Shown: one piece after another, positions 28,130-36,664 of the stretch
Position numbering within the stretch: the first letter of the stretch is position 1
Layout of the letters: the number at the start of each line of letters is the position of its first letter
Assembly (NCBI RefSeq): GCF_013314975.1
Contig: NZ_JABTYH010000003.1
Coordinates: 62,001 to 126,000 of the forward strand
DNA length: 64,000 bases
Origin: Pseudarthrobacter oxydans
GTDB lineage: Bacteria; Actinomycetota; Actinomycetes; Actinomycetales; Micrococcaceae
Direction of reading: 5' to 3'
The notes under the pieces: generated by a model
Told to the model about the DNA's origin: nothing
The model's input: the letters and a program-made list of their open reading frames with translations, nothing else
Databases searched by the model: none
Made by a program: the position numbers and the translations under genes

Positions 28130-28967
28130 CGGCACGGCAAGGGAGGCGTTGCGGGCCCACAGCCCGGACATTGCGGCTGCCAGGGCACGGCGGTGGGGCG
28201 CGTTCTACTACGCCGAGCAGGTCCTGCGGGTGATGAAGGGCTACGGCTGGTCCATCATCATGTACAGCGTGGGCCACCCGGTGGCGTACCTGTTTGCCAT
28301 GGGCGTGGGCCTGGCCACCCTTGTAGACGCGCAAGGCGCGGAGGCCTTCGGGGGAGTGGGCTACGTGACCTTCGTGGGCCCGGCGCTGCTGGTGTCCGCG
28401 TCTGTCATGACGGCCACCAACGAGTTCACGTTCCCCGTGATGGACGGGTTCAAATGGCGCCGCACCTACTACGGGCCGCACGCCTCGCCGCTGACTCCCC
28501 AGCAGATCGCGGCGGGCCACATCATGGCGGTGACCCTGCGCCTCCTGCTGCAGTCCGCCGTCTACTTCGCCGCCGTTGTCCTTTTCGGTGCCGCGCCCGG
28601 CGGCTGGGGCTGGGCCACCATCCTGGTGGCAACGCTCGCGGGCCTTTCCTTTGGCCTGCCGCTGATGGCGTACTCGGCCTCCATCACCGAGGACAAGGGC
28701 CAGTTTGCGCTGGTGATGCGGTTTATCGTGATGCCGCTCTTCCTGTTCTCCGGGACCTTCTTTCCGCTGGACAGCCTTCCCCTGGCGGTGCGCTGGGTGG
28801 GCTGGATCTCGCCCATCTGGCATGGCACCGAACTGGGACGGGTGTTCAGCTACGGGTACCAGCAGCCGCCGCTGCTCACCGTCCTCCACGCGGTGGTGCT
28901 CGTGGCCCTGGCGGTGCTGGGCTGGTTCCTGACCCGGCGGCAGTTCGCGGCAAGGATGGGCAAGTGA
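28119..28967 (+). CDS. ABC-2 type transporter permease, first subunit
   Basis: A 282-residue membrane protein with about six helices, similar to NodJ/DrrB-type permeases. Notable segments are YGWSIIMYSVGHPVAYLFAMGVGL, GPALLVSASVMTATNEFTFPVMDGFKWRRTYYG and FIVMPLFLFSGTFFPLDSLP. The start is TTG (28119 or 28122) inside the end of the ATPase gene, an overlap of up to 11 bp, so translation is probably coupled. The second permease overlaps its end. Substrate unknown. Confidence 0.87.
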   Translation: MLTDGTAREALRAHSPDIAAARARRWGAFYYAEQVLRVMKGYGWSIIMYSVGHPVAYLFAMGVGLATLVDAQGAEAFGGVGYVTFVGPALLVSASVMTATNEFTFPVMDGFKWRRTYYGPHASPLTPQQIAAGHIMAVTLRLLLQSAVYFAAVVLFGAAPGGWGWATILVATLAGLSFGLPLMAYSASITEDKGQFALVMRFIVMPLFLFSGTFFPLDSLPLAVRWVGWISPIWHGTELGRVFSYGYQQPPLLTVLHAVVLVALAVLGWFLTRRQFAARMGK

Positions 28968-29797
28968 GCGCCGGGCTGCCGGTGAAAAGCGCGCCGGACC
29001 AGGCCCGCAGCAGGACGTTCGGGCCGCTGTATTCGCGCAACGCCAGGGCCGTCATTTCGCGCGGCCTGCTGGCCACCCGGAGCACAAACTGGCTGGTGAT
29101 GCTCTCCGGGTTCTTCGAGCCGGTCCTGTTCCTCATCTCCATGGGGGTGGGGCTCGGCGCAATCGTCGGCTCCGTCCAGGGCCCAGGCGGCGGGGAGATC
29201 AGCTACGCCGCATACATTGCCCCGGCCCTGCTGGCAGTCTCGGCGATGAACGGCGCGGTCTACGACTCCACCTGGAACGTGTTCTTCAAAATGAACTTCG
29301 CGAAGCTGTACCAGGGCATGCTGTACACCTCGCTGGGGCCGCTGGACGTTGCCCTCGGGGAGATCTTCCTGGCGCTCCTGCGCGGCCTGCTCTACGCCAT
29401 GGGTTTCACGGCGGTGATGGGGGTCATGGGATTGATCACCACACCCTGGGCGCTCCTGATGGTGCCTGCCTCCGTGCTGATCGCCTTCGGGTTCGCGAGC
29501 ATCGGGATGGGGATCACCAGTTTCCTGAAGACCTTCCAGCAGATGGACTGGGTCAACTTCGTGATGCTGCCCATGTTCCTGTTCAGCGCCACCTTCTACC
29601 CACTGAGCGTCTACCCGCAGCCCATCCAGTGGCTGATCCAGGCCATGCCGCTCTGGCACGGCGTCGAACTGCTGCGCCAGATCAGCGTGGGCGCCTTCAC
29701 CGCTGCCACCCCCGTCCACATCGGCCACTACCTGGTGATGACCGCCGCCGGCATGCTGCTCACGACTCTCCGGCTGCGGCAGCTTTTCCTTAAGTAG
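28964..29797 (+). CDS. ABC-2 type transporter permease, second subunit
   Basis: A 277-residue permease paralogous to the preceding one, with FEPVLFLISMGVGLGAIVG, YAAYIAPALLAVSAMNGAVYDSTWNVFFKMNFAKLYQGML and FVMLPMFLFSATFYPLSVYP. The GTG start at 28964 overlaps the previous stop (GTGA). Two different permeases with one ATPase suggest a heterodimeric channel. A strong terminator follows, so ATPase-permease-permease forms a complete three-gene operon. Confidence 0.88.
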   Translation: MSAGLPVKSAPDQARSRTFGPLYSRNARAVISRGLLATRSTNWLVMLSGFFEPVLFLISMGVGLGAIVGSVQGPGGGEISYAAYIAPALLAVSAMNGAVYDSTWNVFFKMNFAKLYQGMLYTSLGPLDVALGEIFLALLRGLLYAMGFTAVMGVMGLITTPWALLMVPASVLIAFGFASIGMGITSFLKTFQQMDWVNFVMLPMFLFSATFYPLSVYPQPIQWLIQAMPLWHGVELLRQISVGAFTAATPVHIGHYLVMTAAGMLLTTLRLRQLFLK

Positions 29798-29806
29798 CCC
29801 AACTAG

Positions 29807-29854
29807 GTAGCAGCAGATGTCGTTTAGAGGGATCTAAAGGACATCTGCTGCTAC
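29807..29854 (+). terminator. Long hairpin terminator after the ABC exporter
   Basis: Arms 29807-29828 and 29833-29854 pair at 21 of 22 positions around a GGGA loop (GTAGCAGCAGATGTC outer stem, TTTAGA inner stem). It begins 9 nt after the stop codon. Confidence 0.85.
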
Positions 29855-29923
29855 TCACTTGGGTCTGTTCGCCGCGGGTGGAAGGCGGCGGGAGCATACT
29901 CCGGCATTTGAGAGAATGGGTGC

Positions 29924-30484
29924 ATGCAATCTCTGGGCAGTTCCAAGTCATCCTCCAAACCCGCCAGGGGCGGATTCTCCATGTTCCGCATCAGCGGGCC
30001 GGGACTGATGGTCCTCGTCACCGCCTTCGTTGTGGCCGTCATCTTCGCGGCCAACCAAAACGACGTCGTGGGCTGGGTTGTTGCCATCATCGCCGCCTTC
30101 TGGCTGGCGCTCGCCTGCTTTGTTGTCTTCAGCATCCAGAAGGCCGCCAAGAAGGCAGGAGCCAAGCTGACGGAAGCCCAGAACGCCTTCAGCACCGCTG
30201 CAGGGCGCGGCCCGTACGCCTCGGCCGACCAGGGCGGAACCCGGGTGGTTGCCGAGCGCAGCCAGGCGGACGAGGTCCGTGACCTGAAGCTGGACCACTC
30301 GTTCAAGATCGTCCAGGTGCAGATCCGCGTGGTGGAAGAGGAGCGCGCCAAGGGCGCCGCTGCCAACCAGGACACCATCAACCGGGCCCTGGAAACCATT
30401 GAGATCACGGCCACCAATGCACGCGACATGATCAAGTCCTCGGGCGGCAGTGGAGAGCCGGTCACCGGAACCATCATCGACTAG
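29924..30484 (+). CDS. Small membrane protein of unknown function
   Basis: A 186-residue protein. A Ser/Lys-rich N terminus is followed by two close hydrophobic helices (about residues 25-43 and 48-69, SGPGLMVLVTAFVVAVIFA and VVGWVVAIIAAFWLALACFVVF). A hydrophilic, largely helical C-terminal half is predicted on the cytoplasmic side. No catalytic motif is visible and I do not recognise the family. The gene ends 10 bp before the xthA start, whose promoter lies within its last codons. ATG at 29924 is used; no clear ribosome binding site is seen. Confidence 0.75.
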   Translation: MQSLGSSKSSSKPARGGFSMFRISGPGLMVLVTAFVVAVIFAANQNDVVGWVVAIIAAFWLALACFVVFSIQKAAKKAGAKLTEAQNAFSTAAGRGPYASADQGGTRVVAERSQADEVRDLKLDHSFKIVQVQIRVVEEERAKGAAANQDTINRALETIEITATNARDMIKSSGGSGEPVTGTIID

Positions 30485-30487
30485 AGT
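30482..30487 (+). promoter_or_regulatory. Leaderless -10 element of xthA
   Basis: TAGAGT overlaps the stop codon of the upstream gene and ends 7 nt before the GTG at 30495. Confidence 0.5.
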
Positions 30488-30494
30488 GGAGCGG

Positions 30495-31328
30495 GTGATC
30501 TCGGCATTGAAGAAGGACCACCTTCGCATCGCGTCCGTTAATGTCAACGGCCTCCGGGCTGCCTACAAAAACGGAATGGCGGCGTGGCTGGAGCCGCGCG
30601 GAGTGGACATCCTCTGCCTGCAGGAAGTCCGCGCCCCTGACGCAATCGTCCGGCAGCTGCTGGGCGAAGGGTGGCACATCCTGCACGCCGAGGCTGAGGC
30701 CAAAGGCCGCGCCGGCGTCGCAATCGCTTCCCGGGACGAACCCCTGGCAACCCGTAACGGCATTGGCGACGATTACTTTGCCACGGCCGGACGCTGGGTG
30801 GAAGCGGATTTCCGTTTCGCCGATGCCGCCGGCCACCCCGTCCAGCTCACTGTTGCGAGTGCCTATGTCCACTCCGGTGAAGTGGGCACGCCCAAGCAGG
30901 ATGACAAGTTCAGGTTCCTGGATGTCATGACCACGCGGCTGCCGGAGCTGGCCAAGCACAGCGACCACGCCCTGGTGGTGGGTGACCTCAACGTGGCCCA
31001 CACCCCGCTGGACATCCGCAACTCGAAGGCCAACCTCAAGAAGGCGGGCCACCTGCCGGAGGAGCGCGCCTATTTTGACCGGTTCTTCGGCGAGGAGATC
31101 GGCTGGCAGGACGTCCACCGCAACCTGGCCGGCCACGTGGACGGTCCCTACACGTGGTGGTCCCAGCGCGGTAAGGCGTTCGACAACGACACCGGCTGGC
31201 GCATTGATTACCACCTGGCCACCCCGGCCCTGGCGGCGGCCGCCATCTCCGCCGTTGTTGACCGGGCACCCTCGTGGGACACCCGCTTCTCCGACCATGC
31301 CCCGCTGGTAGTGGACTACCAGCTCTGA
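30495..31328 (+). CDS. xthA: Exodeoxyribonuclease III
   Basis: A 277-residue AP endonuclease/3'-5' exonuclease for base-excision repair. The exonuclease-endonuclease-phosphatase motifs are clear: SVNVNGLRAA, the metal-binding Glu of LQEVRA, GDLNVAHTPLDI, WRIDYHLATP and FSDHAPLVVDY at the C terminus. The GTG at 30495 is chosen on a -10 element 7 nt upstream; GTG at 30486 is also in frame. trpS follows after 21 bp and may be cotranscribed. Confidence 0.95.
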   Translation: MISALKKDHLRIASVNVNGLRAAYKNGMAAWLEPRGVDILCLQEVRAPDAIVRQLLGEGWHILHAEAEAKGRAGVAIASRDEPLATRNGIGDDYFATAGRWVEADFRFADAAGHPVQLTVASAYVHSGEVGTPKQDDKFRFLDVMTTRLPELAKHSDHALVVGDLNVAHTPLDIRNSKANLKKAGHLPEERAYFDRFFGEEIGWQDVHRNLAGHVDGPYTWWSQRGKAFDNDTGWRIDYHLATPALAAAAISAVVDRAPSWDTRFSDHAPLVVDYQL

Positions 31329-31349
31329 GCCCCGAAGGTTTCCCCTCCC

Positions 31350-32393
31350 ATGACTAGCCAGATCTCCCCGGCAACCAAGAAGCGCATCCTCTCCGGCGCC
31401 AAGCCCACGGCCGACTCCCTGCACCTGGGCAACTACATCGGCGCCGTCCGGAACTGGGTTGACATGCAGGCGGAGTATGACGCCGTCTTCTTCATTCCGG
31501 ACCTGCACGCCATCACGGTGGATTTCGATCCCGCTGAGCTGGCCAAGCGCACCCGGATTGTGGCCGCCCAGTACATCGCCGCGGGCATCGACCCGGACAA
31601 GAGCATCTTCTTTGTCCAGTCCCATGTGCCGGAGCACGCGCAGCTCGCCTGGGCGCTGAACTGCATCACCGGATTCGGCGAAGCCTCGCGGATGACCCAG
31701 TTCAAGGACAAGACCCAGAAGTCCGGCGCCGACGCCGCCACCCTGGGCCTGTTCGCCTACCCCACCCTGATGGCCGCGGACATCCTGCTGTACCAGACCG
31801 ACCTGGTGCCAGTGGGAGAGGACCAGCGCCAGCACCTGGAGCTAACCCGCAACCTGGCCCAGCGCTTCAACACCCGGTTTGGCCACACGTTCACTGTCCC
31901 CGAGGCGACCATCGTCAAGGAAAGCGCCAAGATCTACGACCTTCAGAACCCCAGCGCCAAGATGTCCAAGACGGGGGAGTCCCCCAACGGAGCCATCCAG
32001 CTTCTGGAGGACCCGAAGGTTGCGGCCAAGCGCATCAAGTCGGCAGTGACCGATGCCGGAACCGAGATCCGCTTCGACGCTGACGAAAAGCCGGGCATCT
32101 CCAACCTGCTGACCATCTACTCGTCCCTGACGGGCAAAACCATCCCTGAGCTCGAAGCCGAATACCAGGGCAAAATGTACGGCCACCTCAAAGTGGACCT
32201 CGCCGAGGTGATGGTTGAGTTCGTTACGCCGCTGCGGAACCGCACCCACGAGCTGATGTCCGATCCTGCGGAACTGGACAGGCTGCTCGCACACGGCGCC
32301 GAACGCGCCCGCGAGATCGCCTCGGTCACCCTCGCGCAGGTGTATGAGCGCATGGGCTTCCTCCCGTCCCTCAGCCTCGCCGGAGTCCGTTAG
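31350..32393 (+). CDS. trpS: Tryptophanyl-tRNA synthetase
   Basis: A 347-residue class I aminoacyl-tRNA synthetase charging tRNA-Trp. The HIGH-equivalent is HLGN (25-28) in [16 protein letters not shown], and the second signature is KMSKT at 204-208 ([12 protein letters not shown]). Other TrpS hallmarks are [19 protein letters not shown] and [22 protein letters not shown] lies 11 nt before the ATG. The next gene starts 5 bp after the stop. Confidence 0.97.
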   Translation: MTSQISPATKKRILSGAKPTADSLHLGNYIGAVRNWVDMQAEYDAVFFIPDLHAITVDFDPAELAKRTRIVAAQYIAAGIDPDKSIFFVQSHVPEHAQLAWALNCITGFGEASRMTQFKDKTQKSGADAATLGLFAYPTLMAADILLYQTDLVPVGEDQRQHLELTRNLAQRFNTRFGHTFTVPEATIVKESAKIYDLQNPSAKMSKTGESPNGAIQLLEDPKVAAKRIKSAVTDAGTEIRFDADEKPGISNLLTIYSSLTGKTIPELEAEYQGKMYGHLKVDLAEVMVEFVTPLRNRTHELMSDPAELDRLLAHGAERAREIASVTLAQVYERMGFLPSLSLAGVR

Positions 32394-32397
32394 CGCC

Positions 32398-33117
32398 ATG
32401 TCGTCCAGCAAAGTCGCGGCAAGGGAAGCTGCCCGTGCCACCCACCGGGTGGCGGGGACTCCCGGCGGTTCCCACGCGGGCCCTGCGGATCACCGTGCTG
32501 CGGCACCCAGCCCCGTGTCCCGTCCGGAAGACATCAGCGTTGGCGTCATCCTGGGGTTCCCGGCCGACATTGCCGAAGAGCTGCAGCGCTGGCGGGCGTC
32601 CTTCGGCGATCCCCTGGCGGACGTAGTGCCGGCCCACATCACGCTGGTCACCACCACCACTACGCGGGACTGGGAGGGCACGCTGGAGCATGTCCGCGAG
32701 GTGGCCCGCCAACAGAGCCCTTTCAAGGTCACCATCGCAGGCACGGGGACGTTCCGGCCCGTTTCCCCGGTGGTCTTCATCAACGTGGAGGACGGGTTCG
32801 AGGACTGCGTTGACCTCCACGAAAAACTCCAGCAGGGCCCCCTCCACCGTGAGCTGCCGTTTGCGTACCACCCGCACGTCACCATCGCACACGATGTGGC
32901 GCCGGAAAACCTCGATGAGGCCGAAACGGTGCTGAGGAACTACAGGGCCACCTTCCCCGTGGTTAGCATGGGACTTTACGAGCACGATGCCAACGGCATC
33001 TGGCAGCTACGGGAAGAGCTGGACTTTGGGACCCAAACTGACAACGACGGCACCAGACCCGCGGATTCCGCCCCGGGCACAGCCGAAGCAGGCGGGACAG
33101 CAGCCGCTTCCCACTGA
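32398..33117 (+). CDS. 2'-5' RNA ligase / phosphodiesterase-superfamily protein
   Basis: A 239-residue protein with the two HxT motifs of the 2H phosphoesterase fold, HITL (His80) and HVTI (His160). The N-terminal 45 residues and C-terminal 30 residues are low-complexity and polar. Bacterial relatives hydrolyse 2',3'-cyclic phosphates or join RNA ends, but the physiological role is usually unknown. It follows trpS by 5 bp, consistent with cotranscription and a tRNA-related role, though that link is inferred. The ATG at 32398 is the first codon after the trpS stop. Confidence 0.83.
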   Translation: MSSSKVAAREAARATHRVAGTPGGSHAGPADHRAAAPSPVSRPEDISVGVILGFPADIAEELQRWRASFGDPLADVVPAHITLVTTTTTRDWEGTLEHVREVARQQSPFKVTIAGTGTFRPVSPVVFINVEDGFEDCVDLHEKLQQGPLHRELPFAYHPHVTIAHDVAPENLDEAETVLRNYRATFPVVSMGLYEHDANGIWQLREELDFGTQTDNDGTRPADSAPGTAEAGGTAAASH

Positions 33118-33154
33118 CCATGCCCACCTGAAGCTGGCCGTCATCCAGAAACGG

Positions 33155-34240
33155 ATGGAATGGAACAGGGCCCGCAGGGCCGGCGGCGGACCCGTGGCCG
33201 GTTTAATGGCCATGTCCCAGTGGCTTCTTGCCCGCCTGAACGCGCTCCGCCCCATGCGTGCCTTCCGGCACTACAGCCTCCAGCACGGTCCGCTGATGAG
33301 TGCCGGCATCGGGTTCAATATGTTCTTCTCGATCACCGGCCTCCTCGCAACCGGCTTTTCCATCGCCGGGCTGGTCCTGAGGGGACAGCCCGTGCTGCTG
33401 GAGACCATTATCGGCAGCGTGGCGCAGAGCGCTCCGGGACTCCTGAAAGTCAACGGCAATGAGGGCTTGGTTGATCCCCAGGACCTGCTGAATCCGGACG
33501 GACTGGGCTGGACCGCGGCCATCGCGGCAGCCGTAACCGTCTATACGTCGCTGCGGTGGATTGCCAGCCTGAGGGACGGTCTCCGCGGCGTGATGGAACT
33601 GCCCCCGTCACTGGTCAACCCCATCCTCCTCAAACTGCGCGACGCCGGAACCCTGCTGCTGCTGGGCGTGGCACTGGTCATCAGTGCCGGCGCGTCCCTC
33701 GTCTTCGGCACGGCCGCGGGATGGGTCGCGGACTTCCTCCGGCTCGACGACGCACTGGCCGGCCCGCTGAGCACCTCCATCAAAATCGGCGTACCGCTTG
33801 TTTTGAACTGGGTTACCGCGCTCATCATGTTCCGGCTCGCAGCGAATTTGAAGATCTCGCGCCGCGCACTGCTGGAGGGCACCATCCTGGCTGCGCTGGG
33901 CACCACGGTCCTGCAGATCTTCAGTACCGAGCTTCTTGCCGGCGCCGGTCGCAACCCCCTCCTGGCACCCTTCGCCATCATCATCGGCCTGTTGATCTGG
34001 TTCAACCTGGTGAGCCAGGTGTACCTCGTTTCCGCGGGCTGGTCTGCGGTCCGCGAGGCTGACCACGGAACCTCATCCACCGGCCACGAGAAGGGAACCT
34101 GGGGCGCCCGGCAGGTGCAGCCGGGCAAAGTGCCGGTGCAGCCGGGCAAAGTGCCGGCACAGGCGGAGGCCGGCATGCAGAGCCCGGCCCGTGCCGCAGC
34201 TGCCCGGCGCAGGGGCAACGGGCGCACGCGGCAGCGCTGA
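33155..34240 (+). CDS. YihY/BrkB-family integral membrane protein
   Basis: A 361-residue membrane protein with about six helices. The family N-terminal pattern LRPMRAFRHYSLQHGPLMSAGIGFNMFFSITG is followed by TAAIAAAVTVYTSLRWIASLRDGLRGVM and FAIIIGLLIWFNLVSQVYLVSAGW. The family was once called ribonuclease BN in error; function remains unclear. The start is uncertain: ATG at 33155 leaves 29 residues before the first conserved block, and the frame is open from 32987 inside the previous gene. The hydrophilic C-terminal tail holds a duplicated VQPGKVP. It converges on the glycosidase gene. Confidence 0.83.
   Translation: MEWNRARRAGGGPVAGLMAMSQWLLARLNALRPMRAFRHYSLQHGPLMSAGIGFNMFFSITGLLATGFSIAGLVLRGQPVLLETIIGSVAQSAPGLLKVNGNEGLVDPQDLLNPDGLGWTAAIAAAVTVYTSLRWIASLRDGLRGVMELPPSLVNPILLKLRDAGTLLLLGVALVISAGASLVFGTAAGWVADFLRLDDALAGPLSTSIKIGVPLVLNWVTALIMFRLAANLKISRRALLEGTILAALGTTVLQIFSTELLAGAGRNPLLAPFAIIIGLLIWFNLVSQVYLVSAGWSAVREADHGTSSTGHEKGTWGARQVQPGKVPVQPGKVPAQAEAGMQSPARAAAARRRGNGRTRQR
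34115..34156 (+). repeat. Perfect 21-bp tandem duplication
   Basis: Two exact copies (34115-34135, 34136-34156) encode VQPGKVP twice in the C-terminal tail of the YihY-like protein. Confidence 0.9.
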
Positions 34241-34299
34241 TTCCTGCCGCCCCGGTTGCCGCCCTGGCGCCCGGAATTGGTGCCGGAACGCTGGGGCTG

Positions 34300-36576
34300 C
34301 TAGGGCGCAGCCACCAGTCCTTCCCATGCCACAGTCCAGCCTGCGGGAAATCCGGGGGCATTCCGCTCCGGTCCGCCGTCCCAGCCGGCTGCCATCAGGG
34401 CGGCAGCGGCCAGCAGCCCGCCGTTGCCGGGGAGGTACACCGGCAGGGAATCTGTCTGGCGGTTGTGTCCGTTGGCCAGCACCGTGTTCTTCCCGGCGCC
34501 CAGCAGGAGGGCGTTAACGGCGGCCTCCGGGTCCTCAAGGCGCGCGGCGGTCATGGCCATCACCGGATAGTCCCAACCCCAGGTGCTGTCCCAATCCCAG
34601 TCGGCAAGGACGCTGGCGAGCGTTGCCCGCATGGTCTCCTTGTCGATCAGGTCTGTTTCGGGCAGGACGCCCAGTGCGCACAGCATGGAGGGATGGTCCG
34701 TCCGGATGGTGAAGGGCTCCACGTCAATGGCCGCGTAGGAGCCGTCCAGTACCCGTGGCTTCACCAGGTGGCCGGCAACCTCCTGCCACGCCTGAACGGG
34801 CTCGAGCCCCAGCCGGTCCCGCCAGGCCGCTGCAACCCGCAGGGCCCACTGCCAATACGCCAGTTCGAAGGTGGGATTGGTGACGGACGCCCGGATGGAG
34901 CCGTAACTCTCCTGAGCGGGAATCAGGGGCGGACCCAGCTCAAAGCCCCGCGGCGTCCGGTGCGCGAAACTTGCCATGAATGCGGCCGACTCGAACACGA
35001 TCTCCGCAAACTCCTCGAGCACCTCCCGGCTGGGGTTGGCACGGTAGGCAAGTTCCGCCAGGTGGATGGGATGCGGCTGCTGCCAGACCAGGAAGGTGCC
35101 GATGGGGCTGGGGCTCTCCCTCCCGTCCGGGCCTACCTGCTTGGGCCAGCGGACGCCGTCGAAACCCTGCGCCCTGGCGGTCTGCCGCGCCCCCTCCAGC
35201 ACGGTGGAGTACCAGCGCAGCGACGGGAGCAGGTGTTCCACCCGGTTCCAGTGGGCGAAGTGGGCGGCGTGCCACCAGTGCATTTCAAGGTGGAAGCGCC
35301 CGCGCCAGGAATTGCACACCAGTCCGGTTTCCTGGGGAGGCAGGGACCCGGAGCAGTTGATGGCCGTCAGGTACTGCGACAGGACGATCCTGCGTTCCAG
35401 CTCCTTCGCCCGGGGGTCGTCCGTCGCGGCAAGCTCGATGGCACCGCCGGACAGCCAAAAGCCGGGCCAGTACGCCTCCGAGGCAGCTGCCACGCTGCTG
35501 CCCGCTGCCGGGCGGGCCGTGCCGGAAAGCACGACGGCGGTCCCGGCTGCCGTGCCGGCGCCCGGCCTGGCGGCGGCCAAGGCGGCACCGGTTGCACCGC
35601 GGGGCACGCAGTCCCCCTCCCCGGCGGAGACGAAGGCAACAGCCACGTCCATCACTCCCTGGCTCCCACTGCTGCCCGGGTTGGGGCTTATCCGGAGACG
35701 GTGCTGTCCGGTCTGCAGCACGGTGAGGCCACGTCCGGTGATCACAACCTGGTAGCGGGAAGCATCCAGCTCACGGTGGGCGGTCCAGGCGGTGGATCCG
35801 GCATGCAGGCCGGAGGCGGCCGGGTCCCCGAGCGTGGTGGTATGGGAGTCCGGGCTGGTCCAGTCCGCGGCGTCGTGCCACGCCTCCGAGCCGTAGGGGA
35901 AGTCGATGGTGATGGCCAGGCGGCCTTGGAGGCCCGGGGACTCTACACGGATGCCGAGTTCGTCGCGTTCGGGGTGGCACGCCGTCATGACCGTCACCGG
36001 GTGGCCGGCCAGGGTGAAGCGGCTCGTGACTGTCCCCGTCCAGAGGTCGAGCGTCTGCTCGGCGTCGTCGACGTCCCCTTCGGAAAGGGCACGGTCTCCT
36101 CCCGCATCCACCAGCCTGAAGCCGATCCGTCCCAGATCCAGGCGGTGCGGGTTGGCCCGCAGCCACGTTTCGGCGGGGGACGTGCCGGTTTCGCGGTCAT
36201 TGACGATGCCGCCCGCCATGTCCACGTAGGGCACCGGTCCACGCGGCGAGTCGTAGAGGACCGTGGAGCCCGAGAGTTCATAGGCCTGGGCGGGCGGTGT
36301 GGCGTGCCATCCCCACTGGGCCTGCGTGCCAAGGAGCGTTCCCGGCGGCAGTTCATCCCTGGCTCCCACCGGATAGGAATCCGGAAGCGACTGGAGGCCG
36401 GTGAGGTCCATCGTGAAGGCGAACTCACCGTTACCTACGGACACAGGGCTCCGCGGGTCGAGTGCCTGCTGGCGGACGTTGTGGCGCCGGACGAGTTCCT
36501 TCCTGTCAATGGGCCCGCGTGCGGACACCCCGGAGGTCGGGGACGCCGGCTGGTAGGTGCTGTTGGAAATACTCAC
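34300..36576 (-). CDS. Six-hairpin glycosidase-like enzyme
   Basis: A 758-residue protein without a signal peptide, so probably cytoplasmic. The N-terminal third is a beta-sandwich-like region with VGNGEFAFTMDLTGLQSLPD. The middle and C-terminal part look like an (alpha/alpha)6 barrel as in GH65/GH95-type enzymes, with SWRGRFHLEMHWWHAAHFAHWNRVEHLLPSL and WDWDSTWGWDYPVMAMTAARL. Acidic residues in these motifs are plausible catalytic candidates, but the family and substrate are not recognised. The GTG start has AGGAAG 9 nt upstream. It is divergent from a sugar-binding lipoprotein with an operator-like palindrome between them, implying shared control by an oligosaccharide. Confidence 0.75.
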   Translation of the reverse strand: MSISNSTYQPASPTSGVSARGPIDRKELVRRHNVRQQALDPRSPVSVGNGEFAFTMDLTGLQSLPDSYPVGARDELPPGTLLGTQAQWGWHATPPAQAYELSGSTVLYDSPRGPVPYVDMAGGIVNDRETGTSPAETWLRANPHRLDLGRIGFRLVDAGGDRALSEGDVDDAEQTLDLWTGTVTSRFTLAGHPVTVMTACHPERDELGIRVESPGLQGRLAITIDFPYGSEAWHDAADWTSPDSHTTTLGDPAASGLHAGSTAWTAHRELDASRYQVVITGRGLTVLQTGQHRLRISPNPGSSGSQGVMDVAVAFVSAGEGDCVPRGATGAALAAARPGAGTAAGTAVVLSGTARPAAGSSVAAASEAYWPGFWLSGGAIELAATDDPRAKELERRIVLSQYLTAINCSGSLPPQETGLVCNSWRGRFHLEMHWWHAAHFAHWNRVEHLLPSLRWYSTVLEGARQTARAQGFDGVRWPKQVGPDGRESPSPIGTFLVWQQPHPIHLAELAYRANPSREVLEEFAEIVFESAAFMASFAHRTPRGFELGPPLIPAQESYGSIRASVTNPTFELAYWQWALRVAAAWRDRLGLEPVQAWQEVAGHLVKPRVLDGSYAAIDVEPFTIRTDHPSMLCALGVLPETDLIDKETMRATLASVLADWDWDSTWGWDYPVMAMTAARLEDPEAAVNALLLGAGKNTVLANGHNRQTDSLPVYLPGNGGLLAAAALMAAGWDGGPERNAPGFPAGWTVAWEGLVAAP

Positions 36577-36614
36577 GGTGCCTGTCTTCCTGGCGTTGAC
36601 GCTTCGGCAGCATC

Positions 36615-36640
36615 TTGATACGTTTCACGAAACCGTTTTC
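36615..36640 (+). promoter_or_regulatory. Operator-like palindromes between the divergent glycosidase and sugar-binding genes
   Basis: GTTTC-AC-GAAAC (36622-36633) overlaps GAAACCGTTTTC (36629-36640). The latter is identical to the site before the pectate lyase gene (9364-9375). A possible -35 TTGATA (36615-36620) places the sites in the promoter spacer. The form fits a LacI-family repressor; no lacI-like gene is in the window. Confidence 0.55.
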
Positions 36641-36664
36641 TGATGCCAGAAGGAAGCATACCCA

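Noticed and set aside
26063..28171. A 702-residue open frame on the minus strand
   Set aside because: It lies antisense across folD, its terminator and the ABC ATPase, all strongly supported. No conserved motif is visible.
34465..36618. A 717-residue open frame on the plus strand
   Set aside because: It is antisense to the glycosidase gene, which has signal-bearing motifs and a ribosome binding site. Long shadow frames are normal in this high-GC DNA, and the translation is low-complexity without domains.
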